Below are positions 24,001-36,243 of a DNA stretch of 64,000 nucleotides, in pieces. Source of the stretch: Paracyclopina nana. Its lineage: Eukaryota > Arthropoda > Copepoda > Cyclopoida > Cyclopettidae. The position numbers were made by a program, and so were the translations under genes. The notes under the pieces were generated by a model that ran no database searches, was not told the DNA's origin, and saw only the letters and a program-made list of their open reading frames with translations. Each line of letters opens with the position of its first letter. Positions within the stretch are counted from its first letter, which is position 1. The stretch spans positions 10,230,001 through 10,294,000 of the forward strand of contig JAGUCH010000001.1 in the NCBI GenBank assembly GCA_019096065.1, written 5' to 3'.

Positions 24001-27000
24001 TCTGTCATGAGAAACTACCCAAAAGCCAGATATGTGAATTTCTCTATTTTTAAGGCCAGACTCTAGCTAGCTTTCCCTCATTCAATAGGCACGTATCAAG
24101 AGTTTTCCGTCACCTCGAGTAAAGGTCAGACGTCTGCCGCGGACTCGAAAGTCGTGGAGGCTTTCTTCGTTGTACCTGTAATAACCATTTGCATGAATTT
24201 GCTCGGGTAATGAAGCTCTTCTGGCGCTTTGCTTGCTGTCGAACAATCCTCTCGACTCCAGCCATTGCAGGGACTGCAGGGACAGATCCTGGAGAGACTC
24301 GTCGTTGTTATTGTTGCTGGAATGCCTCATTGAATTCGCCATCAAGGAAACATGCCTAGGCAAGGAGTTGGCTCGGTGTCGATTTGGGTAGTCGGACTGC
24401 TGCTGCCTGCTGCTGCAATAAAAAAGCAGATCAGCTGATTTCACAAGGAGCAATCGAGAAAGTGCATCGCGGTGAAACTTTTCCCAAGTCATGTGCTCAA
24501 CCATGAAAATGGGCTTTTGGAGTAATGTCAACCCACATGACAATGGCAACTCCCCTAGATGCGTTCCCAAGGGACAGCAGGGATCTCTGGAAACGATCAA
24601 TCTGTCGTGGCAAGTTTGGTCGGTGTCCTGTCACTGCTGACCCATAGGGCGCCATTCTCCCTCATTTTCATAGAAGAAGAAGAAGAAAAAAAAAGAGGAA
24701 AAGTGCTCGTCAGCAGCTCCTTCCAGAGGTTATAAACATCAATGGCATGTCTGATTCGCACTCCATTGTCCATCTTTTATGTCTTCTTGGCTCAGCAACT
24801 AAAGTTGGCACCTAACTTTTACAGCCTTGGACATGGATCCAGGAGGCGAAAGCTGAAGCGGTCTAAAAACGCGCCAATGACATGGCGTAAATGTACTAAG
24901 CATGAAACGAGGCTCTACTAAATGATGTACGTGGCAACAGCACCTCGCAAAGTTTTAATGCTGCCTATATGTACTGTGCTATTTTTCAGATGCTGGAGGC
25001 TTTAGCCTTTGGTGCAACATTTGGAGCTAGATACGAGAGCCATAACACGTCTACTCTAATTTGTAGCTTTCACGCGTGGAACAAGAAGTTGTGAGCTTCC
25101 ACACGGAAAAAGAAAGCATTTAATTCGTCCGTTACCCTTGCTGTAGGGCTGGCGGCTGCCTTTTGAGTGAGCCGTTGGCCAACGACGACATGACAACGGG
25201 GGACCGTGCATTTTCGGGATGGCCGCTGCCCGGGTCCGACCGGCGCGAAAGCCTACGGCTGGGTCTTCTTTCGAACTGGAAAACCAAAATAATTCCTTGC
25301 ATGGGATTACACTTTTTAAAAACAATGGGTCACACCTGCGGAGGCTGCCGTTTCACAGTTTGAACTTGTTGCATGACTTGTTTTTCGGTGTGACCAGAAT
25401 ATCGAAATCTCGAGCCCAATGAAAATACGCCCGTGCCCCCAAATGACGGATTGACCTGTTGCGTACGTAAAGGGGTAGAGACAAACAATCGGTCATGAAC
25501 ATGATTGCACACATACTTGAACTAGCCTGAAGAAGGCATGGTGCTCCACGCAGCATTTCCACAAATGCTTACACGCTTGCCGCGACGGCGTCTCAAATCC
25601 GTACGTGCTGTCCTCGTTCTGAAATGCTCGTCGTTATCGCTCATCAAACAAGCCAACATTTTGAAAGCCTTACATTCTTATCCCTCACTCGAAGCATGAA
25701 ATATTTCCCCTTGAAGTAGATCTTTGTGATCCTCGGCCTGAAAAGGCGAAAATGGTTTTGAATAAGCTTCCCTCGAGATTAAAGAAAAACAGCGTCGTCC
25801 AATTATCGAAGTCAGCTGGAAAAAAAGTAGTGCGCGGCTCACCAGAAGTAATTTCCGACTTTGCTCCTGTTTCGGAGAACGATGATTCCACTCGGTGTGA
25901 GGCCAAGAAAATATTCGATATTGTCTTCACCCTGAAGCAGAAAGGACACAACAGCTATCATGCGAAAGAAACATTTGCTCACAGAAGGAGGACAACAAGC
26001 AAAAGTTGTAGTCCCCCGTGGGTTGTAGATCAATGGCTTAGGGGCAAAGATTAGCGTAAAAAATGCAAAGGCATTCGCCGAAAAAGGAGTTCTTAATCTT
26101 TCTTGGGTCGAGTAAAAAGCCCCCGCATGCTGCATGGTGTCTGTTCAATTTGGCTGACCCCAGGCGCAGCTGCTCAATCTTGGCAAAGCCGGGAGATGAA
26201 TACATAAAACACAGCAGCTGGCATCGTCAATTCCGGTTGGCAGGAAAGCCGACAAAAATGTCTCATGATGTCACATCAATAATGTACTACTCCAAGAGTA
26301 TGGTAGCATATAAAACCGCCCCAGAATCATCAAAACTTGTCAGGGAGAGAACACAAAAGACATGAGCTAACTATCTGCGGCTTGGTGGGGGAAACTTTTT
26401 CCAGCCACACAGCTCTGCTATCTGTGTCTTGAGGACTCCATCTTTTCTCGAGATAAATAGGCAACTTATTTTCAGTGAACAGAGCAAAAATCAATGAATT
26501 AGAAAGGCACGGAATTACGGTCATGGAAGGAGCCGCCAGCAGTCATTTCTTTCCCCCTGCTCGCATTCAATGCAGCTTTGTTTGAACACTCCTGCCACGC
26601 ACACATGGTACAAAGGAACGCTGGAAAACCCTCAGTGTGACAGTTTCCAATTGTGCTCAGCTATGCGTAGGAAGGATACTTAAAATTGCACTCACAATGA
26701 CGGGATGCAGATCGACCCCGTACATGTCGAGCCACTTGACTTTTTCCAAGTATGTCATCTCGGCCGTGGCAGGTACGATGCCCAAGCCGGACATGGACGC
26801 ATGGGCGGCCTCCACGTCAGCCTCGAACTCCTCCGTTTGGGCGGACGTGAAGCGGAACTCTGACACGTAACCTTGCGAGTGCTGCTTTGGATTGTAATCG
26901 CCAAGTTCGGCTGTAAAAGGGTGTATTATATTGTAAACGAATACGTGCGGGAAAGCAATGTAGCTACGCGCTGCTTTCTATGCATCACTTGTCTGCTGCA

Positions 27001-28395
27001 TTGCTTAAGCAAGTTCTACTTCGCTGCTGCATGCTCATTTCCATGGATACAGCTCGGCGCGGTGCATTTCATTTGAATAGGAGTTTCAATGCTGTATAGG
27101 AACCCGAAGTCAAGCTGACTGCACTAGATGGCACTGAGTTCAGACGGCTTGACGTCATCAGTGCGCGAGCGTAGTTGACACGTTCAACAAATGAACTGCC
27201 AGATGTGAACTATATCAAAAAGTCAAAAAGAGCCAGCTCCCTCGTACAAAAACGCCACTTTAATTCAATGGGTCAATCTGGATATACTTTTAATTAGTGT
27301 TCTAGCTTGCCCGTAAGCCAGCCCAAAGGCCAGCCTGTAATTTGAGGAAAAGATGGAATTTCAGGAAAGATAGCTCTCTAAATATAGTGAGATGTAAATA
27401 TAATTGGTCAATTTGAATCTTAGACACTACTTAAGCTTGGAAAAATTATAAGCTACGAAAAATAATCAAGAAAATAAGGCATTTTGCTCATTCAGACGGC
27501 GCTGCGAAGTCAGCAATCAGCCGTCTGAAATCTTATGAGCTTGCCGGTAGGATAAATATGGTACGATTTACGGTTCCCTATTGCTTAAGATATATTCTCT
27601 TGGTGGCCAACGCGTGATGTACGCGCATGCTGAACTAATAATATTGTGAAAGGTGATTGAGTGCTTCATCACCTTCTGCAGCAATGCACACACGCAGTTT
27701 TTGGGGTCAAGAGAGAGAGAGAGAGAGACTAACAACTACCATGTAATTTGGGCAGCCAACTAACCGCTTTATCATAGTGGCTGGCTTTTCCATCTTAGCC
27801 CCTGACATCTACCGTAGAATTGTCTTATCGCGTGTTATGGGTGGAGCGCAGTGGTGGAGCCACTGGACGTAGCAATAGCCATGCTCGAGGGAGGTGGGAA
27901 AAAAAAAGAGAAAAAGGGCTTACATTGCAATGCCAGGGCAGCAAGTTCAACAGCCAAATCTTGAGAGACCGGAAGCCGCCCTTGAAGCACGTCCTGCTTC
28001 ACTTGCAGAAAAAATTGGTATCGGGTTATTTCCTCGACTAATCTGCAAGGATCTGCAGCGTAAAACTTGACTCCCAAGTAGAGTGTGATGGGGGCCGCTC
28101 CTCGGATTTGACGGCACACTCGCTTTCCAGGCTCAAGCCAATGCTGCATGCAAAAACAGTTAGCGCTAGGAAAAACTTTTTTAATGATTAGCCGCACCGT
28201 TTGGTTGTCGTTGTCCTGATACCGGAGGCCGAAATAGGCCGTCTCCATCAAGTTGAGGTATTTGAAGATGTTGTCGAGGAGGTCTTGACCGGTGGTCTTG
28301 TCCTGCACTTCTTGGATCAGCTCCTGCTTGTCCAGCAGCAGAATTTTGACGTGAAAAGACTTGACGTAGGCGGGCAAGCACCTCAAACAGCCCAT
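21049..28395 (-). CDS. EPB41L4A: Band 4.1-like protein 4A (FERM domain protein)
   Basis: FERM proteins link membrane proteins to the cortical cytoskeleton. Fourteen exons with closing phases: 28395-28198, 28143-27924, 26910-26696, 25931-25843, 25737-25674, 25618-25517, 25455-25336, 25275-25136, 24412-24176, 23758-23588, 22615-22451, 22154-21816, 21760-21499, 21219-21049; 830 aa, longer than the roughly 690 aa of vertebrate EPB41L4A. Start MGCLRCLP resembles the MGCFC of the family. F1 lobe: [10 protein letters not shown]2: [20 protein letters not shown] and [33 protein letters not shown]3: [39 protein letters not shown]. After the FERM domain comes a FERM-adjacent segment, then a long Ser/Arg/Gln-rich tail whose RSRSP and ...EEN...[10 protein letters not shown] stretch matches the EPB41L4A C-terminal region (IPYTKIET). 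The family C repeat at 27095-27582 lies in intron 2. EPB41L5/yurt is less likely on these matches. Confidence 0.93.
27095..27582 (+). mobile_element. Family C element, copy 1
   Basis: About 490 bp from TATAGGAACCCGAAGTCAAG to TTTACGGTTCCCTATTG; also at 36971-37460 (reverse) and 61933-62420. Contains the blocks GCACTGAGTTCAGACGGCTT and CAGCCGTCTGAAATC, an internal inverted pair around the word CAGACGGC. Non-coding. Just downstream (27712-27728) is a GA microsatellite. Confidence 0.82.
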
Positions 28396-31016
28396 GATGG
28401 TGGTGGCGGTGGTGCTGAAAACACGCATAAAAGCTAGAAGAAGGTAGCTTAGCCAAACTGCGGCAAAAAGGAGGATTCTATTTATTGCCACTGCTCCAAG
28501 AACTTCTTCTTCGCGACTGCCGCACGCGTATGCTGCAAAAAAGCGGTTGCCCTTGCATGCAACGAGAAGCATCATTTTGAGCCAAAGCCTCCTTTGTTGG
28601 AAAGATTTCATCCACTGCGATCTTCTTCCAGATAGAAGTTGTGCACCGCCAAACGGAATTTCAGATGTTGCCAAGATGATCTATAGTAATAAGGTGAGTT
28701 CTTGTCGCTGCTTTACTATAGCACACAGTCTGACTGAGCTGTGGTAGGCTTCAAGACAAAATTTCAATAGAATTCTGTGGATTTCACTTCCAAAAATTTC
28801 CATAACCAGCCTTAAATTATCAAAAAGTGCCCAAATTGCATACTTTTTTAGAAAAGACAGAACTTATCTAGGAGCTCTGTTGAAGACGCGTGAGATTAGC
28901 CCGCTTGCTTCCATGATTGACACGTCACTTGAGCTCACGCGCTATGTAGTAAGAACTACTAGCGCCACCTAGGCTAAGACAAACAGATTTGGTGATTTTA
29001 GCATGCAAAACTTGCGTCAAGAACTCACTTACGAGACCCCCCTGGATGTTGCAATTTCGACCAGCCGCACGGCGTGCCCAAAACTTTCCACCCATCAAAA
29101 GCTAGGATGGATGCCGTAAAATCCGACGACGAAGACTTTCTTTTTCCGCACTCCTTTGGGAGCAGTCAGCCGTGGCTGCCGAAATGCGCAAGCAAACCTT
29201 AGCGCGGCCATGTATCAGAGCGTTGCCGTCTGCGGCCTGTTTTTCGCCGCTGTCATCTTCATCTTTGAACAAGCAATGACGCCACGGAGCGTGCCATGGC
29301 AAAACCGAACAGTTTCGGGCGCAAACGAGTCGCGAGCATGACGATGAGCCGTAGCTAAAAAACAGAGATCGCCGCTTGATTGCCCGGTTACGAAATGTAA
29401 GCTTCCTTTTGGCCCAAAAGCTTGACCCTCGTCCGCGTAGCGAACGCGCTCGCTAGGTCCGCTTCGGTGCTAGTAACCTGCATGGCCCGCAACGACTGCG
29501 GTTTTTTGAGCACCGTCCGGAAAAATTAATGCGGGACCGAAGAATTTACATCGCTGCCGCGGCCACGGAAAACGGCTTCGTCGTCGACTGACCAGCCGCA
29601 TTGACGCGTGATTTTTCTCAACAAGCGTATCAAGCGCTCAAGATAAGCGGTTCGGCCGTCTTGCTCTCGAGATAATTGCTCAAAAAGCCGAAATTGTCCG
29701 ATGGCGGAGGTAGCAATTAAAAAAGAGGAGCGTTTTGGCCAAGATTGTAAAAAATGAAAACGCGCTCGACCCATTTCAACGGCCATTAAATTGAGAAGCT
29801 GAGAGCGGCATGCTCATTATTGCTGAGGGCAACGAGCATCGTGATCGTTGGCTCCAAGGGGTGATGGTTGCAACAGCATCGCAAATGGTTTCGAGTCGAC
29901 GCTATTTTCATCGTCAGCAACAACAACGGCGGCAAATTGCATTCCACAAGAGACCAGAAGCGAAGGGGATCGGGCAAAACTCGGAGACCACCAATTTCCA
30001 ATTCCGTCACGGCCGCGTATTTTTTATTCAGGCTGCGCGCGGAGACTGCCCATTTTTCTCGATGATCCCTAGCCATAAAAAACACCACCGAATCTCGTTA
30101 GAACGATCCACCGTCGGGGTGGACATTCGGCGGTGTAACGGCCGAGCGCGAAAGGTTCGGCCTTTGCGGAAAAAAAGGGACGTGTCCGGACGAAAGTCGT
30201 GAATCCTGTGGCTCCTCTTTTGGGACCGATTTGATCAATGTAGCTTGACCGAGACGGCCGCGATCGTTAGTGCTCCTCTTTTTTATGGCCGATCCTTATG
30301 AGCCCCATCAAGTCCGCCGGCCGCAACCGCGGGCCGGTCTTCTAATTGCTCCGTGCCGTTTTTTCTCAACCCCCTCCGAAAAAAATCGATCGAGGCCACG
30401 ATGAAGCCTCGCGTCGAAAAGTTTCCCTGGCGGGAAGATGCCATGCGACGGGAAAACTAGCTAAAATCGTCGTTGGAAAGGAAAGTTTGCGCGAGAACAG
30501 TCGCCCGGTTATTTCTCCCAAACGAATGCAAAGTTGGACGGCAGATGGTGGACTCGAAGCGCGTACGTCATCTTGACAGCTTCGAAGGCCCGATCATGAA
30601 GGTAATTAAGGGGAGGAGGTAGCGAAAAAGGTTGGCCTACCTTCGAACCGAAATTGAGTCAGACCATGATGCACTCGATGCTTTTGGGCGACTGCTCACC
30701 GCTCAGGCTCAGCTGCTGCAGGGCCAACTCGCCCGTGCCATGCCTCCTCCTCTTCTCCAGGTGGATTCCAACCTCAGCCAGGCGCGCGCGCGCATCTTAC
30801 GGCTTCACCTGCGCGAACCGTTTCTTCGCTCGCGCCAACCACCGCCTCCGCCTTTCTCTCCGACCACCTGGCCATCTTGCCTCGCTTAACCAGTCCGCGC
30901 GCCACTCAGCGCCGCTCAACCCTCGAAGCAGCGACCCCACAAGACGTCCGTCCAACTTGGCCAATAAAAAGGAGCTAGCGAGAACGCGATTAGTAGCGAG
31001 CCCGATTGCGTTAAGT
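28396..31016. other. GC-rich region upstream of the EPB41L4A-like gene, no protein recognised
   Basis: From about 29,000 to 30,950 the sequence is clearly richer in G+C and in CG dinucleotides than its surroundings, with several open frames on both strands but no family motifs and no coherent splice model. A promoter/5' UTR region of the leftward gene, or an unrecognised gene, are both possible. Confidence 0.3.
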
Positions 31017-31213
31017 AGGGTTCTGGAAATTCCTCCGCGACTTCGTGGCACCACGTTATAGGGTAACCCATAGAGAAATTCAGCTGCGCTCACTTGGAAC
31101 GCTTCACTACATAAAAATCCCCCATGAACCGTTCCAAATGGGGTCAGCTGCTGCCTCTGCATGTTACCCTTTAACGTAGTAAAACGAAGTCGCGGAAGAA
31201 TTTCTAGAGCCCT
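31017..31213. mobile_element. Family A miniature inverted-repeat element, copy 2
   Basis: 197 bp; AGGGTTCTGGAAATTCCTCC at the left and GGAAGAATTTCTAGAGCCCT at the right, both arms with the CGACTTCGT word, flanked by TA on each side. Confidence 0.88.
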
Positions 31214-31316
31214 AGTATTAAGCATGGGGGAACCTCACAATAGGTGCTGGGGAGGCTTTCCATAAAAAGGTTTTATTTTGGCTTTTTATCGGAATTAGCT
31301 TTGTAAAACTTATGCA

Positions 31317-31773
31317 GTCTGTTTCAGATAATTCTACGCACTTTGAAATCAAAAGTTTGTGTTACGGATTTGATAAATGCTAGACATAATGGATATCGTT
31401 GGAAACCTTGAAACTCTGGTCTTCTTTTTTATTAATATCACTTTTGATAAAAGTTAATTAAGCTTTGGATTATAAGCCTAAAATGAAAAAAAGAACTCAA
31501 AAATTGCGCCCATTTTTCCTAATTTTTGATGGCAATACACACATTTCAAAATGTTGAAAAATTGCTAATTTTGACTTTGTCTTTTTTGCGATAATTCATT
31601 GTTCTTCTCAGTATTACAATAACAAATGGTTCATCTGTGATTTTGATTTATTATGAAAATACTTGATTTAAGCTGCATTCACTTTCCAACGATAATCATT
31701 ATATGTACCGCATTTCTCAAATCCGTAACACAAACTTTAGATTTCAAAGTGCGTAGAATTCTCAGAAACAGAC
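31317..31773. mobile_element. Foldback element L
   Basis: Two inverted arms of roughly 90 bp, 31317-31406 and 31683-31773, including TTCTACGCACTTTGAAATC and TTTGTGTTACGGATTTGA in each, around an AT-rich centre of about 275 bp. No second copy found here and no ORF. Confidence 0.75.
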
Positions 31774-32362
31774 TTTATTTGCCGCTGAAACGCGCTCCGG
31801 TCAAGTAGCGATGCTTGCCAAATCAGCCCAGTTGGCAGCTAGCAGCCGGTCACTAAGGCCGGCGCTTGAATTTGCCCCACGGGCAGACGCAATGTGGCGT
31901 CGTCGCCTCTTTTATTGGAGACTCTTTATCACGCACGTCACCGGTTTCTCGCAACCCACCGCTTTACCTAAACCTCTCCATTCCTTAATTTTTCTCAATA
32001 CTTTTAAGGCCAATATGAGGTATCCGTCTTGTGACCATTCTAAAATAAATGCAAAGATGATGTTGCAAAAGATTACAAAGCTTCCCATTTTTGAAGGTGC
32101 AAAGTCGACTAGTTTTTTTTCTTGGCATGAAACAATTAAATTAGGCCAAAAGGTCAAAAGCTTAGGACTGGTAATGACAACTTGAGGTAACATTGTTCCT
32201 TCATGTCTGTCAGGGCAAAGAGGCGAAAAGAAAAAGGGGAAAACTTCAAACAAAATCGAGTTCTCATATGCCTTTGAAAAGATTTCATTTTAATGAAGGT
32301 TTTTCATTAAAAAAAAATAATAATTCGTTTTTGAAACGCCCCTTCCAGCTCAACTTTTTCCC
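31774..32362. other. Unassigned AT-rich stretch
   Basis: Open frame 31811-32185 has no recognisable motif, ends in low-complexity sequence and shows no splice context; not called as a gene. Confidence 0.3.
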
Positions 32363-32998
32363 AGAGACTTAGATTATAAGAGAAGCGAAGTAAAAATGTA
32401 AACATTCCACTTTTCTGCTACGCGTCAATAAGTTATCTTTTTCATCACTTTTATGTAGACGTATACTTTCAAAAAATGCCACACTCGGCATTTGTTTGAC
32501 AATAAAAATCCCATTTAGAGTAACGCCAAAATCAGTGCTATATCAGAAAGAGATTAGACATACTGCCTTGGTTTCCTTAGAGCCGAGATTTTCCGTCAAA
32601 TGATATCAGAGTAACCAGATTCGCAAGTTTGATCATATATGTTAAAAAATCGACTTTTTCTGAAAGTGTTTGGCCATTTCCAGGAACGCTCAGCCGGGAA
32701 CGATAAAATTGCTGTACCATAAAAATGATTCTTAAATAAATTGAAACTTTCAATAAGAACCTTAAAACTGTCGAAAATAAAAGTTAGAGGCACTTGGTCA
32801 ACTTACATTCAAACTATACTTGACATTGATCACAAGTGGATCATTTCTGAAATATTTGGAATGAAAAGTCAGCCCCAGCCCAAACTCAGGCAGCCAGCGC
32901 CAAAAAGCCATTGTATTCTCTTTTGGAGCGTCCCAAAAAAGAGGCACGCACCCCCTATGACGTCACGTAATTTCGCTTCTCTAGTAATCTAAGTCTCT
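32363..32998. mobile_element. Element M with about 28-bp terminal inverted repeats
   Basis: Left AGAGACTTAGATTATAAGAG (32363 on) and right, reversed, AGAGACTTAGATTACTAGAG (ending 32998), each continuing with AAGCGAA. 636 bp, no transposase; a single copy in this window. Confidence 0.65.
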
Positions 32999-34225
32999 GC
33001 TTTTTCCCTGTCAATTTGACTGACCAGTTTTTAGAAAAAGCATGGAGAAATTTAGCTCAACCTTGCCCATTTACGAAGGCAAAAGCGTACCTTTGATTCC
33101 CGGGGTAGTTGCCGTTCTCTCATCTGAGAAAATCAGCAGCGGCTCTAAGCGTTAGCGCCATCTCTTGAGTTTTGATGCAATGCACGGTGGCGCCAGCATC
33201 AATGCTACCCAACCTAGTCGCTTTGAAAAAACGGCTTTCTTTCCCCTTGCTAACCACTGGATGGCAAACTCTTTTCGAAGCAAGGAGGAGAATCGTTGAA
33301 AGAGCGGCAATGTTGCGCATTGCAGCAGAAAAGGGTTCATCGTGGATGTGGACACTCATGACCTCTTTCCACCCAAAACCTAGACGGCCATCGTTAAATC
33401 AGCATTCAACAGCCCATGCGGCCCAGATGCGTTCGATCGTAGTTCGGGCTTCAGCCTCGCCTTAAGCATGGCAGGGGCCTGCCATGAAATGTTCAAGCTT
33501 TGGAACTGTTCAGTCAGGATCCGTTGGGCAAGGACGGGCAGAATGTTTTTCAGAACGCGAACAGGCTTTCTTTCTGCCTTCAACAACGCTTGTGGCAAAT
33601 TTATCCATTTTTTTCCAAGTCAGATGGCAACTTGATTTTCTTCGTTTGTTAATTCTCTTATCGCCCCTTTTCCCAAGCAGGCACGAAAGAACAAAATTCC
33701 CACTATTTGCCTTTACCAGACCCAAGCGTTTCACCACTTTCGACTTATCTATTCTGCACCAAGAAACTCACCAGCTGACTCGGTGCTTTTAAAAGCAGAC
33801 GGCTCCCATTCAAGAAACTAACCAGTCAACTCGGTGCATAATCGGATAGCTCCTATTGGCCTGAGATGCACTAACCCGTTTCACTACATACGGAATAACG
33901 CGTGCCCGCTCTTGAGAGAATGGAGAGGTTAAGTTTATGGCTTTCTACAACCACCATCAGCGCCGAAGTTATTTCCATAAAAAATCGTTCTCACTTCTTT
34001 AGTCAAGCTCCAATCTTTGTTGCTAGCATCCCCAAGGTGGGAGCTGCAAGCACTGAATATCCTGGCTTTGACACTTCTGGAGATTTCATCGTGTCACAGC
34101 CACGATTTTTTCGAATCTTATGTAGTGAGAAGGTTGCGACGGAACTGCATAAGAATCGATAATGACCCTGACAATACAAGAATGAACTCCAGAAGAGACT
34201 GAACCCATGTGATAAAGTCATAATA
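32999..34225. other. Unassigned stretch
   Basis: No conserved frames. The sequence near 34150-34205 (CTCCAGAAGAGACTGAACC) recurs near 62470-62503 and 53125-53135, pointing to another degraded repeat. Confidence 0.3.
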
Positions 34226-34383
34226 ATATAGGATTATACACCTCTAGGCTGGAGGATAACACGAATTATTTTTTAGTGTCAAGTGACAGATCACGAGTGA
34301 GCGGAGCGAACGAGTGATTGGCACGAGACACTAAAAAATAATGAGTGTTATCCGACAGCCTAGAGGTGTATAATCCTATTACT
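34226..34383. repeat. Family I hairpin, copy 1
   Basis: Inverted arms of about 55 bp (ATAGGATTATACACCTCTAG ... and the reverse ending AGAGGTGTATAATCCTAT) around a 40-base loop rich in GAGCGAACGAG. Second copy at 57182-57300 with a shorter loop. It directly abuts element T in both places. Confidence 0.85.
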
Positions 34384-35233
34384 ATTAGCTGCCCCCCAAC
34401 ATTTCAAGCATTGGCTAAAATTGAATTTACGAAAGTTTTTTTGGCTTGATTTTTGCAAGATATGCCTTAAATTTTGCGGCTCGCTTTATTGCAGATAGCG
34501 AGCGTGAGCTCATCAAAGCTGACCCAGCGGTCTAGCCTTCAACATGCGCCTGCACCTGTTGTTGTTGCGTCTTGCACCCATGCCGCACCAGCCCGTTCGG
34601 CCATGTTTCTTCAGCACTCGCTAGTAGTGATGGAGCGAACCGAAAATTTTCAGCTTGATCCAGCTTCAAGCTTTTAAGGCCAAAATTACCCAAAAAGCAC
34701 AAATAATGACAGAAACAGCTTTAACTTATATTTGAGCACTTCACTCCCTCAAGTTTTTGTTATTTTTAAAATTAGCTCTTTTTTGTTTTGATTCAAAATT
34801 GATAAAGTTTTGAAACTTTTTTGGTGTCAAGCTTTTCAAAATTTGGTTCGAGCGATCCCAAGCTTTTTGCTTATGTAGCTCAAGCCAAGCTGAAACTCGT
34901 TCCATCACTACTCGCTAGTCGCCAGTTTACTGCTGTACGTATTTAAGCCAGCTTCTGAGCAATATTTTCTAATTAAATTGGTGGCTCAGTGGTAGAGTGT
35001 CGGCGCGCTACCTGGGTGACCAGGGTTCGATTCTTACTACCTCCTTCCTTTTTTTCTATGATATTCAAATAAAATAGATGGCGCAAGGATCAAGTGAGGT
35101 ATAATGATCATTGTCCACTTGCAGATGCATAATGTTCATTATCCTCCTCTACATCAAACAACAGTGAAAAATCATGGAAATTATATGGTCGGAACTTATG
35201 TACTGCTCAGCCGACTCAGCTAATAGTAATAAT
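34378..35233 (+). mobile_element. Element T, copy 1: inverted-repeat element carrying a tRNA-like sequence
   Basis: Bounded by ATTACTATTAGCTG (34378 on) and CAGCTAATAGTAAT (ending about 35231), a short terminal inverted repeat. The copy at 57297-58040 shares the same ends and most of the interior, including GATAGATGGCGCAAGGATCA-like and GGTCGGAACTTATGTACTGC blocks. Always preceded by the family I hairpin, so I and T may be one composite element. Confidence 0.72.
34980..35041 (+). repeat. tRNA-like sequence inside element T
   Basis: Has an A-box-like TGGCTCAGTGG followed by TAGAG, and a B box GGTTCGATTC, at tRNA-like spacing. The acceptor stem does not pair well and the sequence recurs in repeats at 57789-57849 and, reversed, 58221-58278, so it is a tRNA-derived (SINE-like) module, not a confident tRNA gene. 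Confidence 0.6.
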
Positions 35234-35924
35234 ATTTAAAAAAGCGACCTTTGAAAGATTTGCCTTCAAAAAAGTCTTTGAAAAAAACCTGATCAACCTC
35301 TCGTCAACTTGAAAGTATGCAATATCAATTTTTGCATTGAATGATAGGTTCCTTTCCATAGCAGCAGCATTCCGGAACGAATGTTCCGAAGATTCAGAGC
35401 GTAGCACCTCCTCGTATTGGCCAGTCAGCTTTGCCATTGTTGCACTCGATTATCGGGCTTCTTCAGCCAATTAATAATGAACTGGACTTTTCTCATTTAG
35501 CTTGATAACATCTTTGAGAGCTGACCAATTTGTAGTCATCTGATCGAACGCTAGCGTTAATGAATACATCGTGTTGTTAAAAGGTTTGATTACGTACGAG
35601 TTAAGATTAGGTTCTTAATAAACTTAGAGATCGGGCAACAAAATCCGCAGTTTTGCGCTGGTTCCTTTCACGCAACCTTTTTTAAAAGCAAATCGGAAAG
35701 ATTTCTTTATTCTCTACAAACCTAGGGAGCAGCATGGGGAGCGGGAAAAACCAAAAAACACATTTTTTTCTTTGCTTAATTATTCCATTAATTACAATTG
35801 TTTGCGAAAAATTAAATATTGTATTCTTTAGCATAGGATTCGGGTTTTTCCTTCAGCTTACTCATTTTAAACTCTATTGGGTGAAACTAGAAAAGCCCTA
35901 TAGGGAACAATTAGAAAAGCAATA
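35234..35924. other. Unassigned AT-rich stretch
   Basis: Nothing gene-like or clearly repetitive recognised. Confidence 0.3.
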
Positions 35925-36243
35925 ATCCAACTAGCGGGCCCGGCTTTGAAATTTTGGCTGTCAAAAATATTCCTTGAGTTGGTTGACTGAAGTTCTCAAC
36001 ACAGCTTTTCTCTAGAAGTTTGCTTGTAACTAAACCTAAAATGTAGTCACTAAAATCATTTTAAATATAGTTTATTAAGATTTGACTAATTTGCAGCCCT
36101 TGTATTTCCACATTTAACCCAAGTTTCATGAAACTATTTAGCCTGATCACTACTTTTGGGCTGGCTTTTTCCAACTTTTCCATGCCAGTACAAAAAATAC
36201 AGCATGGCAGACAGACATCATTGCAAGAAAGTACTTTTTGCTA

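Noticed and set aside
30654-31061. Open frames in the GC-rich region before the family A element
   Set aside because: Long frames are expected by chance in GC-rich DNA; one runs into the family A repeat and none has a recognisable domain.
34980-35041. Functional tRNA gene
   Set aside because: Poor acceptor-stem pairing and three copies embedded in a dispersed repeat point to a tRNA-derived module.
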